Program-made: the position numbers and the translations under genes | Assembly (NCBI RefSeq): GCF_017592545.1 | Contig: NZ_JAGFOA010000001.1 | Coordinates: 879,815 to 943,814 of the forward strand | Source: Microbacterium stercoris | Lineage (GTDB): Bacteria > Actinomycetota > Actinomycetes > Actinomycetales > Microbacteriaceae | Length of the DNA stretch: 64,000 bases | Direction: 5' to 3' | Notes under the pieces: generated by a model | Databases searched by the model: none | What the model was told of the DNA's origin: nothing | What the model saw: only the letters and a program-made list of their open reading frames with translations | Part shown: positions 51,245 through 60,506 of the stretch, piece by piece | Numbering within the stretch: the stretch's first letter is position 1 | Layout of the letters: each line of letters begins with the position of its first letter

Positions 51245-51288
51245 TAACCATGATGGTTACTCTTCCGAGAAGTAACCACCTCGGTTAC
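51245..51288. promoter_or_regulatory. Two TetR-type operators in the divergent promoter region
   Basis: TAACCATGATGGTTA (51245-51259) and GTAACCACCTCGGTTAC (51272-51288) are near-perfect dyads sharing TAACC/GGTTA arms. They lie between the tetR-type gene and the MFS operon in an AT-enriched stretch expected to contain both promoters. Confidence 0.7.
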
Positions 51289-51363
51289 ATTTCGCGGGCG
51301 TCGAGCCCGATTCACTTCGCGCACGCGGCGTCGCGTGCGAGATCACACGATGAGGGAGTCAAC

Positions 51364-52707
51364 GTGATCACCAGTCCGTCCGGCGGCGACCGGAGCACGG
51401 CAAGCGCTGCATTGGCCGCAGAAGCACCAGGCGGCTCGATGCCGTCGGCCGAGGTCGGCGGGGGTGGCGAGCCGCAGCAGCTGATGAGTCGCGGCTACAT
51501 CTTCTGGCTGATGCTCGCGAGCTTCGGAGCCTCGATGGCGATGATGGTGCCGCTGTCGTATGGCATCGCGGTGCGCATCACCGAGCTCGCTCCAGGTCAC
51601 GAGGAGGTGCTCGGGTACATCACCGGAACGGCCCAGCTCGTGTACCTGGTGATCAGTCCCCTGATCGGCATCTGGAGTGACCGCACCCGGTCACGTCTCG
51701 GCCGACGCTCCCCCTTCATCTATCTCGGCACCGCCATCGGACTGGCAGGACTCGTCGTGATCGGCTTCGCGCCGAGCCTGCTGATCGTGGGTGCCGGGTG
51801 GATCCTCGGCATGTCGGGCTGGTCCATCGCGGGCGCGGCCCTGCAGACCCTTCAAGCCGACAAGCTCCCCGAGAGCCAGCGGGGCCGGGTCTCCGCCCTC
51901 ACGGGACTCATGACCCAGATCGCTCCTGTGCTCGGCATCGGCGTCGCCTACGCCGTGTCCTCCAGCACGATGCTCATCTTCGTCCTGCCCGGCGTGATCG
52001 GGGCCCTGCTGCTTGCGCTGTTCCCCCTGTTCAAGCCGGAGGGGAGCTCGAAGGACCTTCCGCGTCGCGATCAGGTGACCCTGCGCTCCGTGATCTCCGG
52101 CTACGGATTCGACGTGCGCAAGTACCCCGACTTCGCATGGAACTGGCTCGGCCGCTTCGTCTTCTTCATCGGCCTGTACTTCAACACCACCTTCGGCACC
52201 TTCTTCTACGCTCAGCGCCTCGACATGCCCGTGCGCGAAGTTGCGGGGATCGTCGCCACGGTCGGCATGATCGGCGTGCTCGCCGCGGCTGCCGGAGCCG
52301 TCGTCGGCGGATTCCTCTCGGACAAGCTGCAGCGGCGCCGACTGTTCGTCCTGCTGGGCGCCGTGCTGTTCGTCGTGGGCGCACTGGCGGAGGCCACGGC
52401 GTGGTCTCTGCCGCAGATCATCATCGGGGCCGTGCTCATGCAGCTGGCGATCGCGCTGTTCGCCACGGTGGACCAGGCGATCATCTTCGCGATCATCCCG
52501 GAGCGCGATCAGGCGGGTCGGTACATGGCGGTCACGCAGTTCGCGCAGAAGATCCCCGCGGCCGTGGCGCCGCTCCTGGCCGGCGTCGTCATCACGATCG
52601 GCGCGGTCGGCGGCGACAAGAACTACACCCTGCTGTATCTCGTGGGCGGCGTGCTCGCCTTGGCGGGCGGGCTCATCATCCTGCTCAAGGTCAAGTCCGT
52701 CCGCTGA
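51364..52707 (+). CDS. MFS sugar/glycoside transporter
   Basis: A 447-residue permease with twelve predicted membrane helices. After a low-complexity tail of about 40 residues, FWLMLASFGASMAMMVPLSYGIAVR begins the first helix; ISPLIGIWSDRTRSRLGRRSPFI carries the GxxSDRxxxRxGRR motif of the loop between helices 2 and 3, as in SLC45/sucrose-type and GPH-like carriers. GTG 51364 has GAGGGAG before it. It is first in the operon with alpha-L-rhamnosidase and beta-glucosidase, so it probably imports a rhamnosylated glycoside. Confidence 0.88.
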   Translation: MITSPSGGDRSTASAALAAEAPGGSMPSAEVGGGGEPQQLMSRGYIFWLMLASFGASMAMMVPLSYGIAVRITELAPGHEEVLGYITGTAQLVYLVISPLIGIWSDRTRSRLGRRSPFIYLGTAIGLAGLVVIGFAPSLLIVGAGWILGMSGWSIAGAALQTLQADKLPESQRGRVSALTGLMTQIAPVLGIGVAYAVSSSTMLIFVLPGVIGALLLALFPLFKPEGSSKDLPRRDQVTLRSVISGYGFDVRKYPDFAWNWLGRFVFFIGLYFNTTFGTFFYAQRLDMPVREVAGIVATVGMIGVLAAAAGAVVGGFLSDKLQRRRLFVLLGAVLFVVGALAEATAWSLPQIIIGAVLMQLAIALFATVDQAIIFAIIPERDQAGRYMAVTQFAQKIPAAVAPLLAGVVITIGAVGGDKNYTLLYLVGGVLALAGGLIILLKVKSVR

Positions 52708-52733
52708 CTCCATCGAACCGAGGTGCCTGCGTC

Positions 52734-55412
52734 ATGCGATCCCCTGCCCCCCATTCCCTGACCGTCGACAGCGGTGGCGACGAGTTCGCCGTCACGGGAG
52801 CCCACCCCCGGCTGTCCTGGAAGCTCCCCGCGGCGGGGGCGGCGGCGAGCGCGCCCTGGCTGCTCGAGGCGAGCATCGACGATGCCGAGCCGGTGACGGC
52901 CGAGGTGATGTCGCATCGCTTCGTCGGCTGGCCCTTCGGCGCATTGACCAGCGGGACGCGTGTGCGCTGGCGCGTGCGCGCCGCCGCCCCGAGTGCGCCG
53001 TGGTCCGAGAGCGCGACGTTCGAGGTGGGTCTGCTGGACGCCGACTGGACGGCCGAATGGATCTCGCCGGCCGAGGCGGCGGATCCCGGGTACGGCCGAC
53101 GCCCTGCGCACGTGCTGTCGGGGCGAGTCGACGTGGCAGGCGAGGTCGTGTCCGCGCGTCTGTATGCCACGGCTCTCGGGGTGTACACCGCGAGCGTGAA
53201 CGGACGTCGGGTCGGCTCGGACGAACTCGCGCCCGGCTCGACGTCTTACGACCGCACGCTGCATGCCCAGGCGCACGACGTCACGTCTCTGCTGACCCCG
53301 GGCCGCAACCGCGTGGAGATCGAGCTGTCCGACGGGTGGTACCGCGGACAGGTGGGCGCCTTCCGGGTGCCGGCCGGATGGGGTGCGACGCTCGGCGCGA
53401 GGGTCGAGCTGCACTGCCGCCTCGCGGACGGCTCCCTGCAGGTTCACACCAGCGATGCCGGCTGGACCTCCCGGCCCTCCGTCATCACCCGCGCGGATCT
53501 CATGGACGGCCAGAGCGTCGACCTGACATGGGCGGAGAGAGAGCCCGCTCCCGTTCTCACCGGCGCCGTGGTCGACGCGCCCCCCGTCTCCTGGTCGCCC
53601 GCGCCCCCCGTGCGGGTGCTCGAGTCTCGACCGCCTGCGACGGCGTCCCGGATCCGCGACGGCGTGTGGGTGGTCGACTTCCGTCAGAACGCCTCGGGCT
53701 GGGTCAGGCTGACCGATCTCGGGACGCCGGGCACGCACACCGTCATCGAGTACGGCGAGCACGTCGACGCCTCCGGCGACCTGTCGACCTCGCACCTCGA
53801 CTCGCGGCGCCCCGGCGGCGAGGGTCATGTGTCGTTCGTGCAGCGCGACGAGGTGATCGCGGGCGCATCGGGAGGGGAGTTCGAACCTCGCCACACGGTG
53901 CACGGGTTCCGGTACGCGCGCGTCTCGCGCACCGGGTCCGCCTTCGACCCGGCGTCGATCAGCATGCAGGTCGTGCACACCGACCTTCGCGCCACCGGCT
54001 CGTTCGCGTGCAGCGATGAGGACCTGAACCGGCTGCACGAGATCGCGACGTGGAGCTTCCGAGGCAACGCGGTCGATGTGCCGACCGACTGCCCGACCCG
54101 CGAGCGCCTTGCCTGGACGGGCGACTACCAGGTGTTCGCGCCGACCGCGACCCGTCTGTACGACGTGCTCGGATTCACGCGCAAATGGCTGCGGTCGGTG
54201 CGCGATGATCAGCTCGACGACGGACGGATCGCGAACTTCTCGCCGGACGGACGCCGGATCAAGCACCACCTGGATGATCAGTTCGCCATGATGACGGGAT
54301 CGTCGGGCTGGGGCGATGCCATCGTCGCCGTGCCGTGGGAGATGTACCTCTCCTATGGCGATCGTCTCCTTCTCGCCGAGAACTACGACGCCATGGTGCG
54401 CTGGGTGGAGTGGGCGCTGGAGCAGGCCCGCACCGCGCGCCATCACGCCAGGGTGCAGGCGTCGCCGGATCCGGAGCCGTTCGAGCAGTACCTGTGGGAC
54501 GGCACGTTCCACTGGGGTGAGTGGACGGAGCCTCGACAGCGGGACGCCGAAGGCAACCCCATCGACCCGATCGCCCACGATCCGATGGCCTGGTTCCTGG
54601 CTGACAAGGGCGAGGTGGGCACCGCCTACCTCCATCGCTCCCTGGCCACGTTGGCGCGGATCGCGGCCATCCTCTCCAGAGACGACGACGCGACCCGCTA
54701 CACCGCGGTCGCCGAGCGCGTGGCGGACGCCTGGCGGTCGGCCTACCTCCGTGAGGACGGCCGCACATCGACCGACACCCAGGCCGCCTACGTGCGGGCG
54801 CTGTCGTTCGGATTGATTCCGGGCGAGCTGCGCTCCGCTGCCGTCGACCACCTCGTCGAGCGGATCAGGGAGGCGGGGACGCACGTGGGAACCGGGTTCC
54901 TGGCGACCGGAGACCTGCTCCCCGTCCTCGCGGATGCCGGCCGCGGCGACGTCGCCTACGAGCTGCTCGCGCAGCGCTCCGCGCCGTCCTGGCTCTACAT
55001 GCTCGATCGCGGCGCGACGACCATCTGGGAGGACTGGGAGGGCATCGACGAGCAGGGCCACGCGCACGAGTCGCTGAATCACTACAGCAAGGGCGCGGTC
55101 ATCCGCTTCCTGCACACCCACACGCTCGGACTGCGGCAGGCAGAGGACTCGATCGCCTGGGAGCGCATCGTGATCGCCCCCGTTCCTGCGCCGGGCATGA
55201 CCTGGGCACGCGGAGCGCACGACGGGCCGCAGGGCGAGATCCGGGTCGAATGGCGCATCGAAGGCGACCGCATGCACCTGGTCGCCGAGCTCCCCGAGGG
55301 GACCACCGGTCGCGTCGTCCTGCCCGGTGCCGCGCCCCAGGACGTCGGGCCGGGCCGATCCGAGACCACCGCCGCTCTGCCGGCATCGATGAGAAAGCGA
55401 GAGCACGCATGA
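52734..55412 (+). CDS. Alpha-L-rhamnosidase, GH78
   Basis: An 892-residue enzyme. After an N-terminal fibronectin-like domain, the rhamnosidase N domain is seen in DWTAEWISPAE and SARLYATALGVYTASVNG (about 100-300). The (alpha/alpha)6 catalytic domain has VDVPTDCPTRERLAWTGDYQVFAPTA, which carries the acid residues of the active site, and LNHYSKGAVIRFLHTHTLGL. A C-terminal beta domain ends the protein. No signal peptide, so it cleaves terminal rhamnose from imported glycosides in the cytoplasm. Its stop overlaps the start of the beta-glucosidase gene (ATGA). Confidence 0.93.
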   Translation: MRSPAPHSLTVDSGGDEFAVTGAHPRLSWKLPAAGAAASAPWLLEASIDDAEPVTAEVMSHRFVGWPFGALTSGTRVRWRVRAAAPSAPWSESATFEVGLLDADWTAEWISPAEAADPGYGRRPAHVLSGRVDVAGEVVSARLYATALGVYTASVNGRRVGSDELAPGSTSYDRTLHAQAHDVTSLLTPGRNRVEIELSDGWYRGQVGAFRVPAGWGATLGARVELHCRLADGSLQVHTSDAGWTSRPSVITRADLMDGQSVDLTWAEREPAPVLTGAVVDAPPVSWSPAPPVRVLESRPPATASRIRDGVWVVDFRQNASGWVRLTDLGTPGTHTVIEYGEHVDASGDLSTSHLDSRRPGGEGHVSFVQRDEVIAGASGGEFEPRHTVHGFRYARVSRTGSAFDPASISMQVVHTDLRATGSFACSDEDLNRLHEIATWSFRGNAVDVPTDCPTRERLAWTGDYQVFAPTATRLYDVLGFTRKWLRSVRDDQLDDGRIANFSPDGRRIKHHLDDQFAMMTGSSGWGDAIVAVPWEMYLSYGDRLLLAENYDAMVRWVEWALEQARTARHHARVQASPDPEPFEQYLWDGTFHWGEWTEPRQRDAEGNPIDPIAHDPMAWFLADKGEVGTAYLHRSLATLARIAAILSRDDDATRYTAVAERVADAWRSAYLREDGRTSTDTQAAYVRALSFGLIPGELRSAAVDHLVERIREAGTHVGTGFLATGDLLPVLADAGRGDVAYELLAQRSAPSWLYMLDRGATTIWEDWEGIDEQGHAHESLNHYSKGAVIRFLHTHTLGLRQAEDSIAWERIVIAPVPAPGMTWARGAHDGPQGEIRVEWRIEGDRMHLVAELPEGTTGRVVLPGAAPQDVGPGRSETTAALPASMRKREHA

Positions 55413-56650
55413 ACGAGACCCGATTCCCGCACGGATTCCTGTGGGGCGCCGCCACCGCCGGTCACCAGGTCGAGGGGAACAACGTCAACAGCGACTGGTG
55501 GGCGCGGGAGCAGCTGATGCCCGGGATGGAGCTGTCTGGCGACGCGGTGGACAGCTATCACCGCTACCGCGAGGACATCCGGCTGCTCGCGGATGCCGGG
55601 TTGAGCTCGTACCGCTTCAGCCTCGAGTGGTCGCGGATCGAGCCTGCACGCGGGCACTTCTCGAAGGCCGAGCTCGCTCACTATCGCCGCATGATCGAGT
55701 ACTGCCTCGAGCTCGGGGTCGTTCCCGTCGTGACCCTGCAGCACTTCACCACTCCCCAGTGGTTCGCGGCACTCGGCGGATGGGAGGCGCAGGAAGCGGA
55801 GGCGCTCTTCTGCGCCTACGTCGAGCAGGCGTGCACGATCCTCGACGGCGTCGAGTGGGTCATCACCATGAACGAGCCGAACATGCAGGCGGCCATCATG
55901 ACGGCGATGCGCCACCTGGGTGCGTCGGGCGGAGAGTGGACGAGCCCCACGGTCGAGGCCGAGGGCGACGAGCAGAAGAAGCAGACGCACAGCGACTTCC
56001 TGACGTACGCCGATCCCGAGATCGGGCGGATGTTCGCACGCATCCACCACGCCGCCCGCGAGATCATCCGCGCTCGCACCGGCGCGAAGGTGGGCTGGAC
56101 CGTCGCGGCCGGCGCCCTCACCGCGGCACCGGGCGGCGAGGAGAAGCTGCGTCAGATCCGCCACGGCAAGGAGGACGTCTACTGGGAGGGCAGCCGCGGG
56201 GACGACTTCGTGGGCGTGCAGGCGTACTCCAGCCAGCAGGTCGACGCGAACGGCCTCGTGCCGCACCCGCCGCACCCCGACAACACCCTCGTCGGCACGG
56301 CGTTCCGCCCGGACGGCCTGGCGATGGCCGTGCGGCACGCCTGGGAGGTGAGCGAGCGCACGCCGATCCTCGTGACGGAGAACGGGATCGCCACCGCGGA
56401 CGACGAGCAGCGCATCCGATACACCGCCGAGGCGCTGCGAGGACTGCTCGGCACGATCGACGACGGCATCGACGTCCGCGGCTATCTGCACTGGTCTCTG
56501 CTGGACAACTTCGAGTGGGGTCACTGGGAGCCGACGTTCGGCCTCATCGCCGTCGACCGTGACACGTTCGTCCGGACGCCCAAGCCCAGCCTCGCCTGGC
56601 TCGGAGGCGTGGCGACCCGCGGCGCACTGGACGCGGAGGAGCTGGCATGA
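55409..56650 (+). CDS. Beta-glucosidase, GH1
   Basis: A 413-residue TIM-barrel enzyme. FPHGFLWGAATAGHQVEGNN is the N-terminal family signature, TMNEPN holds the acid/base Glu156, and LVTENGIAT the nucleophile Glu324. The protein is shorter than the usual 440-480 residues but keeps all motifs. It probably removes glucose after rhamnose has been cleaved, completing hydrolysis of rutinose- or neohesperidose-type glycosides; the substrate is inferred from the GH78 neighbour. Confidence 0.94.
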   Translation: MNETRFPHGFLWGAATAGHQVEGNNVNSDWWAREQLMPGMELSGDAVDSYHRYREDIRLLADAGLSSYRFSLEWSRIEPARGHFSKAELAHYRRMIEYCLELGVVPVVTLQHFTTPQWFAALGGWEAQEAEALFCAYVEQACTILDGVEWVITMNEPNMQAAIMTAMRHLGASGGEWTSPTVEAEGDEQKKQTHSDFLTYADPEIGRMFARIHHAAREIIRARTGAKVGWTVAAGALTAAPGGEEKLRQIRHGKEDVYWEGSRGDDFVGVQAYSSQQVDANGLVPHPPHPDNTLVGTAFRPDGLAMAVRHAWEVSERTPILVTENGIATADDEQRIRYTAEALRGLLGTIDDGIDVRGYLHWSLLDNFEWGHWEPTFGLIAVDRDTFVRTPKPSLAWLGGVATRGALDAEELA

Positions 56651-57474
56651 GCTACCCGTTCGCCGATGTCTCCGGCGCTCCGGTCGCGGACCTGATCTCG
56701 CTGAAGGGCCGTCGGGCCGTTGTCACGGGCGGGGTCCAGGGGCTCGGCCGCGCCATCGCCGAGCGCCTCGCGGAGGCCGGGGCCGACGTCGCGCTGGCGG
56801 ATCTTGACGAGGGCAGGGCCGCGGAGGAGGCGGGGGCGCTCGCCCGCAGGCACGGCGTGCGGGCGGTCGGGGTCCGGATGGACGTGACCGACGCGACATC
56901 CGTCGCTGACGCCGGTGAGAAGGTGCTCGGCTCGCTCGGCGGTGTCGACATCTGGGTGAACAACGCCGGGATCTTCCCGAGCTCTCCGCTTCTCGAGATG
57001 GACGACGAGGAGTGGGACCGGGTGTTCGCGGTGAACGCTCGCGGAGTGCGCAACGGCACCCGCGAGGCCGCCCGGCGCATGGCGGACGGGGGTGTTGTGA
57101 TCAACGTGGTGTCGACGGCCGGCTTCCGCGGAGTCGCTCCTGGTCTGTCGGCCTATGTCGGCTCCAAGCACGCGGTGCGCGGCATGACCCGGCAGCTGGC
57201 GCTCGAGCTCGCGCCGCGGGGGATCCGTGTGCTCGGGGTCGCGCCCTCGTATGTCCCGACCGAGGGCAACCGCGCGGCCGCCGTCGCGGCGTTGGAGAAG
57301 AGGGGGGCGCAGGGCGCCGATGCGCCGGGTGCACCCGCGGCGATGTCGCAGAGCCTCATCGGGCGCGTGGGGACACCCGACGACATCGCTCGTGTTGTGC
57401 TGTTCTGCGCGACAGATCTCTCGCTCATCATGACCGGCAGCACGCTGCTCGCGGATGCGGGCGAGACGATCTGA
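56647..57474 (+). CDS. SDR-family NAD(P)-dependent oxidoreductase
   Basis: A 275-residue classical short-chain dehydrogenase. Cofactor motif TGGVQGLG (27-34), NNAG (105-108), and catalytic Ser156, Tyr170 and Lys174 (SAYVGSKHAV) are all present. It overlaps the beta-glucosidase gene by ATGA and is the last gene of the operon. It may oxidise a released sugar such as rhamnose (as a first step of the non-phosphorylative route) or the aglycone; neither can be decided from sequence. Confidence 0.92.
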   Translation: MSYPFADVSGAPVADLISLKGRRAVVTGGVQGLGRAIAERLAEAGADVALADLDEGRAAEEAGALARRHGVRAVGVRMDVTDATSVADAGEKVLGSLGGVDIWVNNAGIFPSSPLLEMDDEEWDRVFAVNARGVRNGTREAARRMADGGVVINVVSTAGFRGVAPGLSAYVGSKHAVRGMTRQLALELAPRGIRVLGVAPSYVPTEGNRAAAVAALEKRGAQGADAPGAPAAMSQSLIGRVGTPDDIARVVLFCATDLSLIMTGSTLLADAGETI

Positions 57475-57629
57475 GAGGAAGGGAGCGGTGAGCGCCGATT
57501 CTGTGCTGTGCGTGCCTCACCGTTTCTATTCCGCCAGGGCGTCGCGGTCTTAGCGTTGCGTCGTCTCCAGTGGTCGTCCGGCGGTACCCGCGCCGGTGCG
57601 GCCCGCACATCCGAAGAAAAGAGAACGCA

Positions 57630-59126
57630 ATGGCGCGTATCCCGAAGCAGACGGCCAGCGAGGCGGACGGCGTGCAGTATCGACGCGCTCGCACCTGGGA
57701 GATCGCGTTCTCGCAGATGAACAACGGGTCGGCGATGATCTTCTACGTCCTCGTCGGCCTCATGAGCTATCTGCAGAACGCCGGCTACGGCATCGCCGTC
57801 GCCGTCGCCGGCGTGATCCTCACGGTGACACGGGTGTTCGACGGCATCGTCGATCCGCTGATCGCCATGGTCATCGACCGCACCACCGTGACATTCGGCA
57901 AGCTGCGACTGTTTATGCTCGGCGGCTGGCTGATCCGCTCTCTGGCGATCCTTCTGCTGTTCGTCTGGGGCTCCGATGCCGGTCTCGGGGTCGTGTTCTT
58001 CATCGCCGTGTACATCGTGTACATCGTCGGGTCGTCGATGAACGACATCGCCGGGCAGATGTCGGGCCCCGTCCTCACGAACGACCCCCGGCAGCGCCCC
58101 ACGGTGCAGGTGTGGGCCACGGTCTACGCGTACTTCGTGCCCGCGATCTTCACGATCGTCTCGACCGTGGTCTTCCTCCCCCGGCACGGCAACGAGTTCA
58201 CCGTCGGGATGCTGCGCGAGACGGCGATCACCTATGTCGTCTGCTCGCTGGCCTTCCAGCTGCTCGCCTGCGTCGGCGTCTCGCGGATCGACAAGCCCGA
58301 GAACTTCGCGCACCTCGCCGATGCGCGGGCCGAGGCCGATGTCTCGCTGCGGGACATGTGGCACCTGCTCACGAAGAACGGACCGTTCCAGCGATACCTG
58401 ATCAGCGGCGCCTCGGACAAGCTCGCCCAGGTGGTCAAGTCTCAGGCCGTCATCAGCACCCTGCTGTGGGGCATCCTTCTCGGCAACATGCAGCTGGGCA
58501 CCACGCTCAGCCTGGTGGCGATCCTGCCGGGCATCGTGTTCGCCATCCTCGGGGCGCGTTTCACGGGACGACGCGGCTCGAAGGCCGCGACCGTCACCTG
58601 GACGTGGATCTGCCTCATCCTGGCGGCGATCCTCACGGTCTTCTGCCTGGTCGTCGACACGCGCGCGATCCTCGGCAGCGTTGCGCTCGCAATCGCGTTC
58701 TTCCTCCTGTACCTGCTGATGAACGGTGCCTCGATGGTTGTGACGGTGGCGAACGGCGCGATGCGCGCGGACATCATCGACTACGAGCTGGACCGATCCG
58801 GCAAGTACCTTCCGGCCACGGTCACGGCCACCTACAACATCGTCGACCAGATCATCTCCTCGCTCGGCTCCACGTTGGCGCTGGGGGCGGTGGCGCTGAT
58901 CGGGTTCACCACGGTCATGCCCCAGCCGACGGATGCGCCGAGCACGCCGATCCTGCTGATGACGCTGTTCCTCTTCTTCGGCCTGCCGATCCTGGGCTGG
59001 GTGTGCACGCTCATCGCGATGCGCGGCTACCGGCTCGACCGGGAGGGGATGATCGAGGTGCAGAAGCGGGTGGCCGAGCGGAAGGCCGCGCTGGCAGAGA
59101 CGGAGCCCGCTGGCTCGCTCTCCTGA
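57630..59126 (+). CDS. GPH-family glycoside/sugar transporter (MFS)
   Basis: A 498-residue permease. RTWEIAFSQMNNGSAMIFYVLVGLM and then VTRVFDGIVDPLIAMVIDRT match the glycoside-pentoside-hexuronide:cation symporter family (LacS/MelB-like), with twelve predicted helices. AAAGAGAACGCA before the ATG is a weak ribosome-binding site. It follows the SDR gene after 155 bp, so it may have its own promoter. It probably supplies substrates for the adjacent glycosidases, perhaps the GH2 enzyme. Confidence 0.9.
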   Translation: MARIPKQTASEADGVQYRRARTWEIAFSQMNNGSAMIFYVLVGLMSYLQNAGYGIAVAVAGVILTVTRVFDGIVDPLIAMVIDRTTVTFGKLRLFMLGGWLIRSLAILLLFVWGSDAGLGVVFFIAVYIVYIVGSSMNDIAGQMSGPVLTNDPRQRPTVQVWATVYAYFVPAIFTIVSTVVFLPRHGNEFTVGMLRETAITYVVCSLAFQLLACVGVSRIDKPENFAHLADARAEADVSLRDMWHLLTKNGPFQRYLISGASDKLAQVVKSQAVISTLLWGILLGNMQLGTTLSLVAILPGIVFAILGARFTGRRGSKAATVTWTWICLILAAILTVFCLVVDTRAILGSVALAIAFFLLYLLMNGASMVVTVANGAMRADIIDYELDRSGKYLPATVTATYNIVDQIISSLGSTLALGAVALIGFTTVMPQPTDAPSTPILLMTLFLFFGLPILGWVCTLIAMRGYRLDREGMIEVQKRVAERKAALAETEPAGSLS

Positions 59127-59162
59127 ACGCCGACCAGGGGGCGGAGTCGTTGCGGTCGATCC

Positions 59163-60371
59163 TCAGCGGGAGTGCGCATCGCGGTACGCGGTCGGAGTCA
59201 TGCCGTATGCGGCTTTGAACACCTTGACGAAGTAGTTCGCGTCGTCGTAGCCCACGAACAGGGCGATGTCGCGCACGCTCTGGGACGTTGTCGTGAGCAG
59301 CCGGGCCGCTCGCTCGGCACGTTGTCGGGCGACGTACTCGGCGATGGTCGTTCCGGTCGCGTCTCGGAAGTGCCTGGCGAGCGTCGAGGTGGACACCCCG
59401 AGGCGTGCCGCCAGCTCCGGGGGAGAGACACGCTGGCTGAGGTGGAGCTCGATCTCATCGGCGACCCGGCGGACCAGCGGCGGGTAGTCGCGCTGGCGGT
59501 GCCGCCGCACGTGCCGGCAGAAGTCCGTGACCATCTGCGCGGTCAGGCCGATCGTGCGGCGGGGGTCGGCCGTGTGGCCCGCGCGGTGGAGGCGCTGCGC
59601 GTACTCCTGCGAGATGGCGTCGATCGTTACCGCCGGCAGGCCCCCGCGCTGGGCGGCGACCCGGGCCATGATCCGCAGGATCGTCGTGCCCAGGAACGGC
59701 GTGTTCAGGTAGCTGATCGTCTGGGGCATACCCGCGAGCCGCTGGAGCGCGGCCAGGGCGCCGTCAGCGGAGCCGTCCGCCACCGCCTCCATGAAGAGCT
59801 GCTCCAGACGGTAGCGCTCCTCGATCACGGCGAACGGCGCGGACTGCGGCGGCTCGCCGTAACCCGGTGTGAGGGTGCCGCCCTCCGCGACGATCTGGTG
59901 GACGGATCCGAGCACGTCTCCGCTCCCATCCGCCTTCATCACCGCCGCCGCGGCCCGATGGACGTACTCCACATCGACGATCGGGTAGCGCGTGCGATAG
60001 AGCTTGTAGAGGCGCAGGTGCGCGCTCGGTATGCCGATCCGGCTCAGGATCTCCTCGGCGGCTCCCGGGTAGAGCGGCTCGTGTGTGTACGGGCCGATCA
60101 TCAGCAGCCTGTCGCCCCAGCGCGCGACGGCGACCGCCATCCCGAGCGGCTCGACGATCTCGTGGACCACCTGGGGCGCCATCTCTCGCACGAGCTCACG
60201 CAGCGCGTTCGCCGTGAAGGCGGGCTGCAGGCGCGGATCCAGGCAGTGGGCGGCCTGGAACGCGCCGAGCGCAGAGGCGGCGTCGGTCGTCACGGTGACG
60301 GGGCAGCTCAGCACGTCCGTGAGCAGCCCGACGATCGTCGCCAGCGCGGCGTCGGCTGCGACCTCCGGCAT
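59163..60371 (-). CDS. AraC-family transcriptional regulator
   Basis: A 402-residue regulator. The last 100 residues hold two HTHs: SPPELAARLGVSTSTLARHF and SVRDIALFVGYDDANYFVKVFKAAYGMTPTAYR. The 300-residue N-terminal region resembles the PocR-like or GAF-like sensor of YesN/AraC regulators (PVTVTTDAASALGAFQAAHCLDP near the start, with a conserved Cys). AGGAG lies before the ATG at 60371. It is divergent from the GH2 gene and probably controls it and perhaps the transporter. Confidence 0.9.
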   Translation of the reverse strand: MPEVAADAALATIVGLLTDVLSCPVTVTTDAASALGAFQAAHCLDPRLQPAFTANALRELVREMAPQVVHEIVEPLGMAVAVARWGDRLLMIGPYTHEPLYPGAAEEILSRIGIPSAHLRLYKLYRTRYPIVDVEYVHRAAAAVMKADGSGDVLGSVHQIVAEGGTLTPGYGEPPQSAPFAVIEERYRLEQLFMEAVADGSADGALAALQRLAGMPQTISYLNTPFLGTTILRIMARVAAQRGGLPAVTIDAISQEYAQRLHRAGHTADPRRTIGLTAQMVTDFCRHVRRHRQRDYPPLVRRVADEIELHLSQRVSPPELAARLGVSTSTLARHFRDATGTTIAEYVARQRAERAARLLTTTSQSVRDIALFVGYDDANYFVKVFKAAYGMTPTAYRDAHSR

Positions 60372-60432
60372 GCGTGCTCCTATCGTCCAGCGTCCTTGCT
60401 GGATCAGTGCTGATCGTGCGTCACCAGTTCTA

Positions 60433-60462
60433 TCACCGACCGTGACGGACTTCATACGGTGA
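60433..60462. promoter_or_regulatory. Possible dyad in the AraC/GH2 intergenic region
   Basis: TCACCG (60433-60438) and CGGTGA (60457-60462) are inverted copies 18 bp apart in the only non-coding stretch between the divergent genes (60372-60506). A regulator site is plausible; the arms are short. Confidence 0.3.
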
Positions 60463-60506
60463 GGGAGTCCGGTCCCGCCGGACGATCCACCTCCAAGGAG
60501 ACACCG

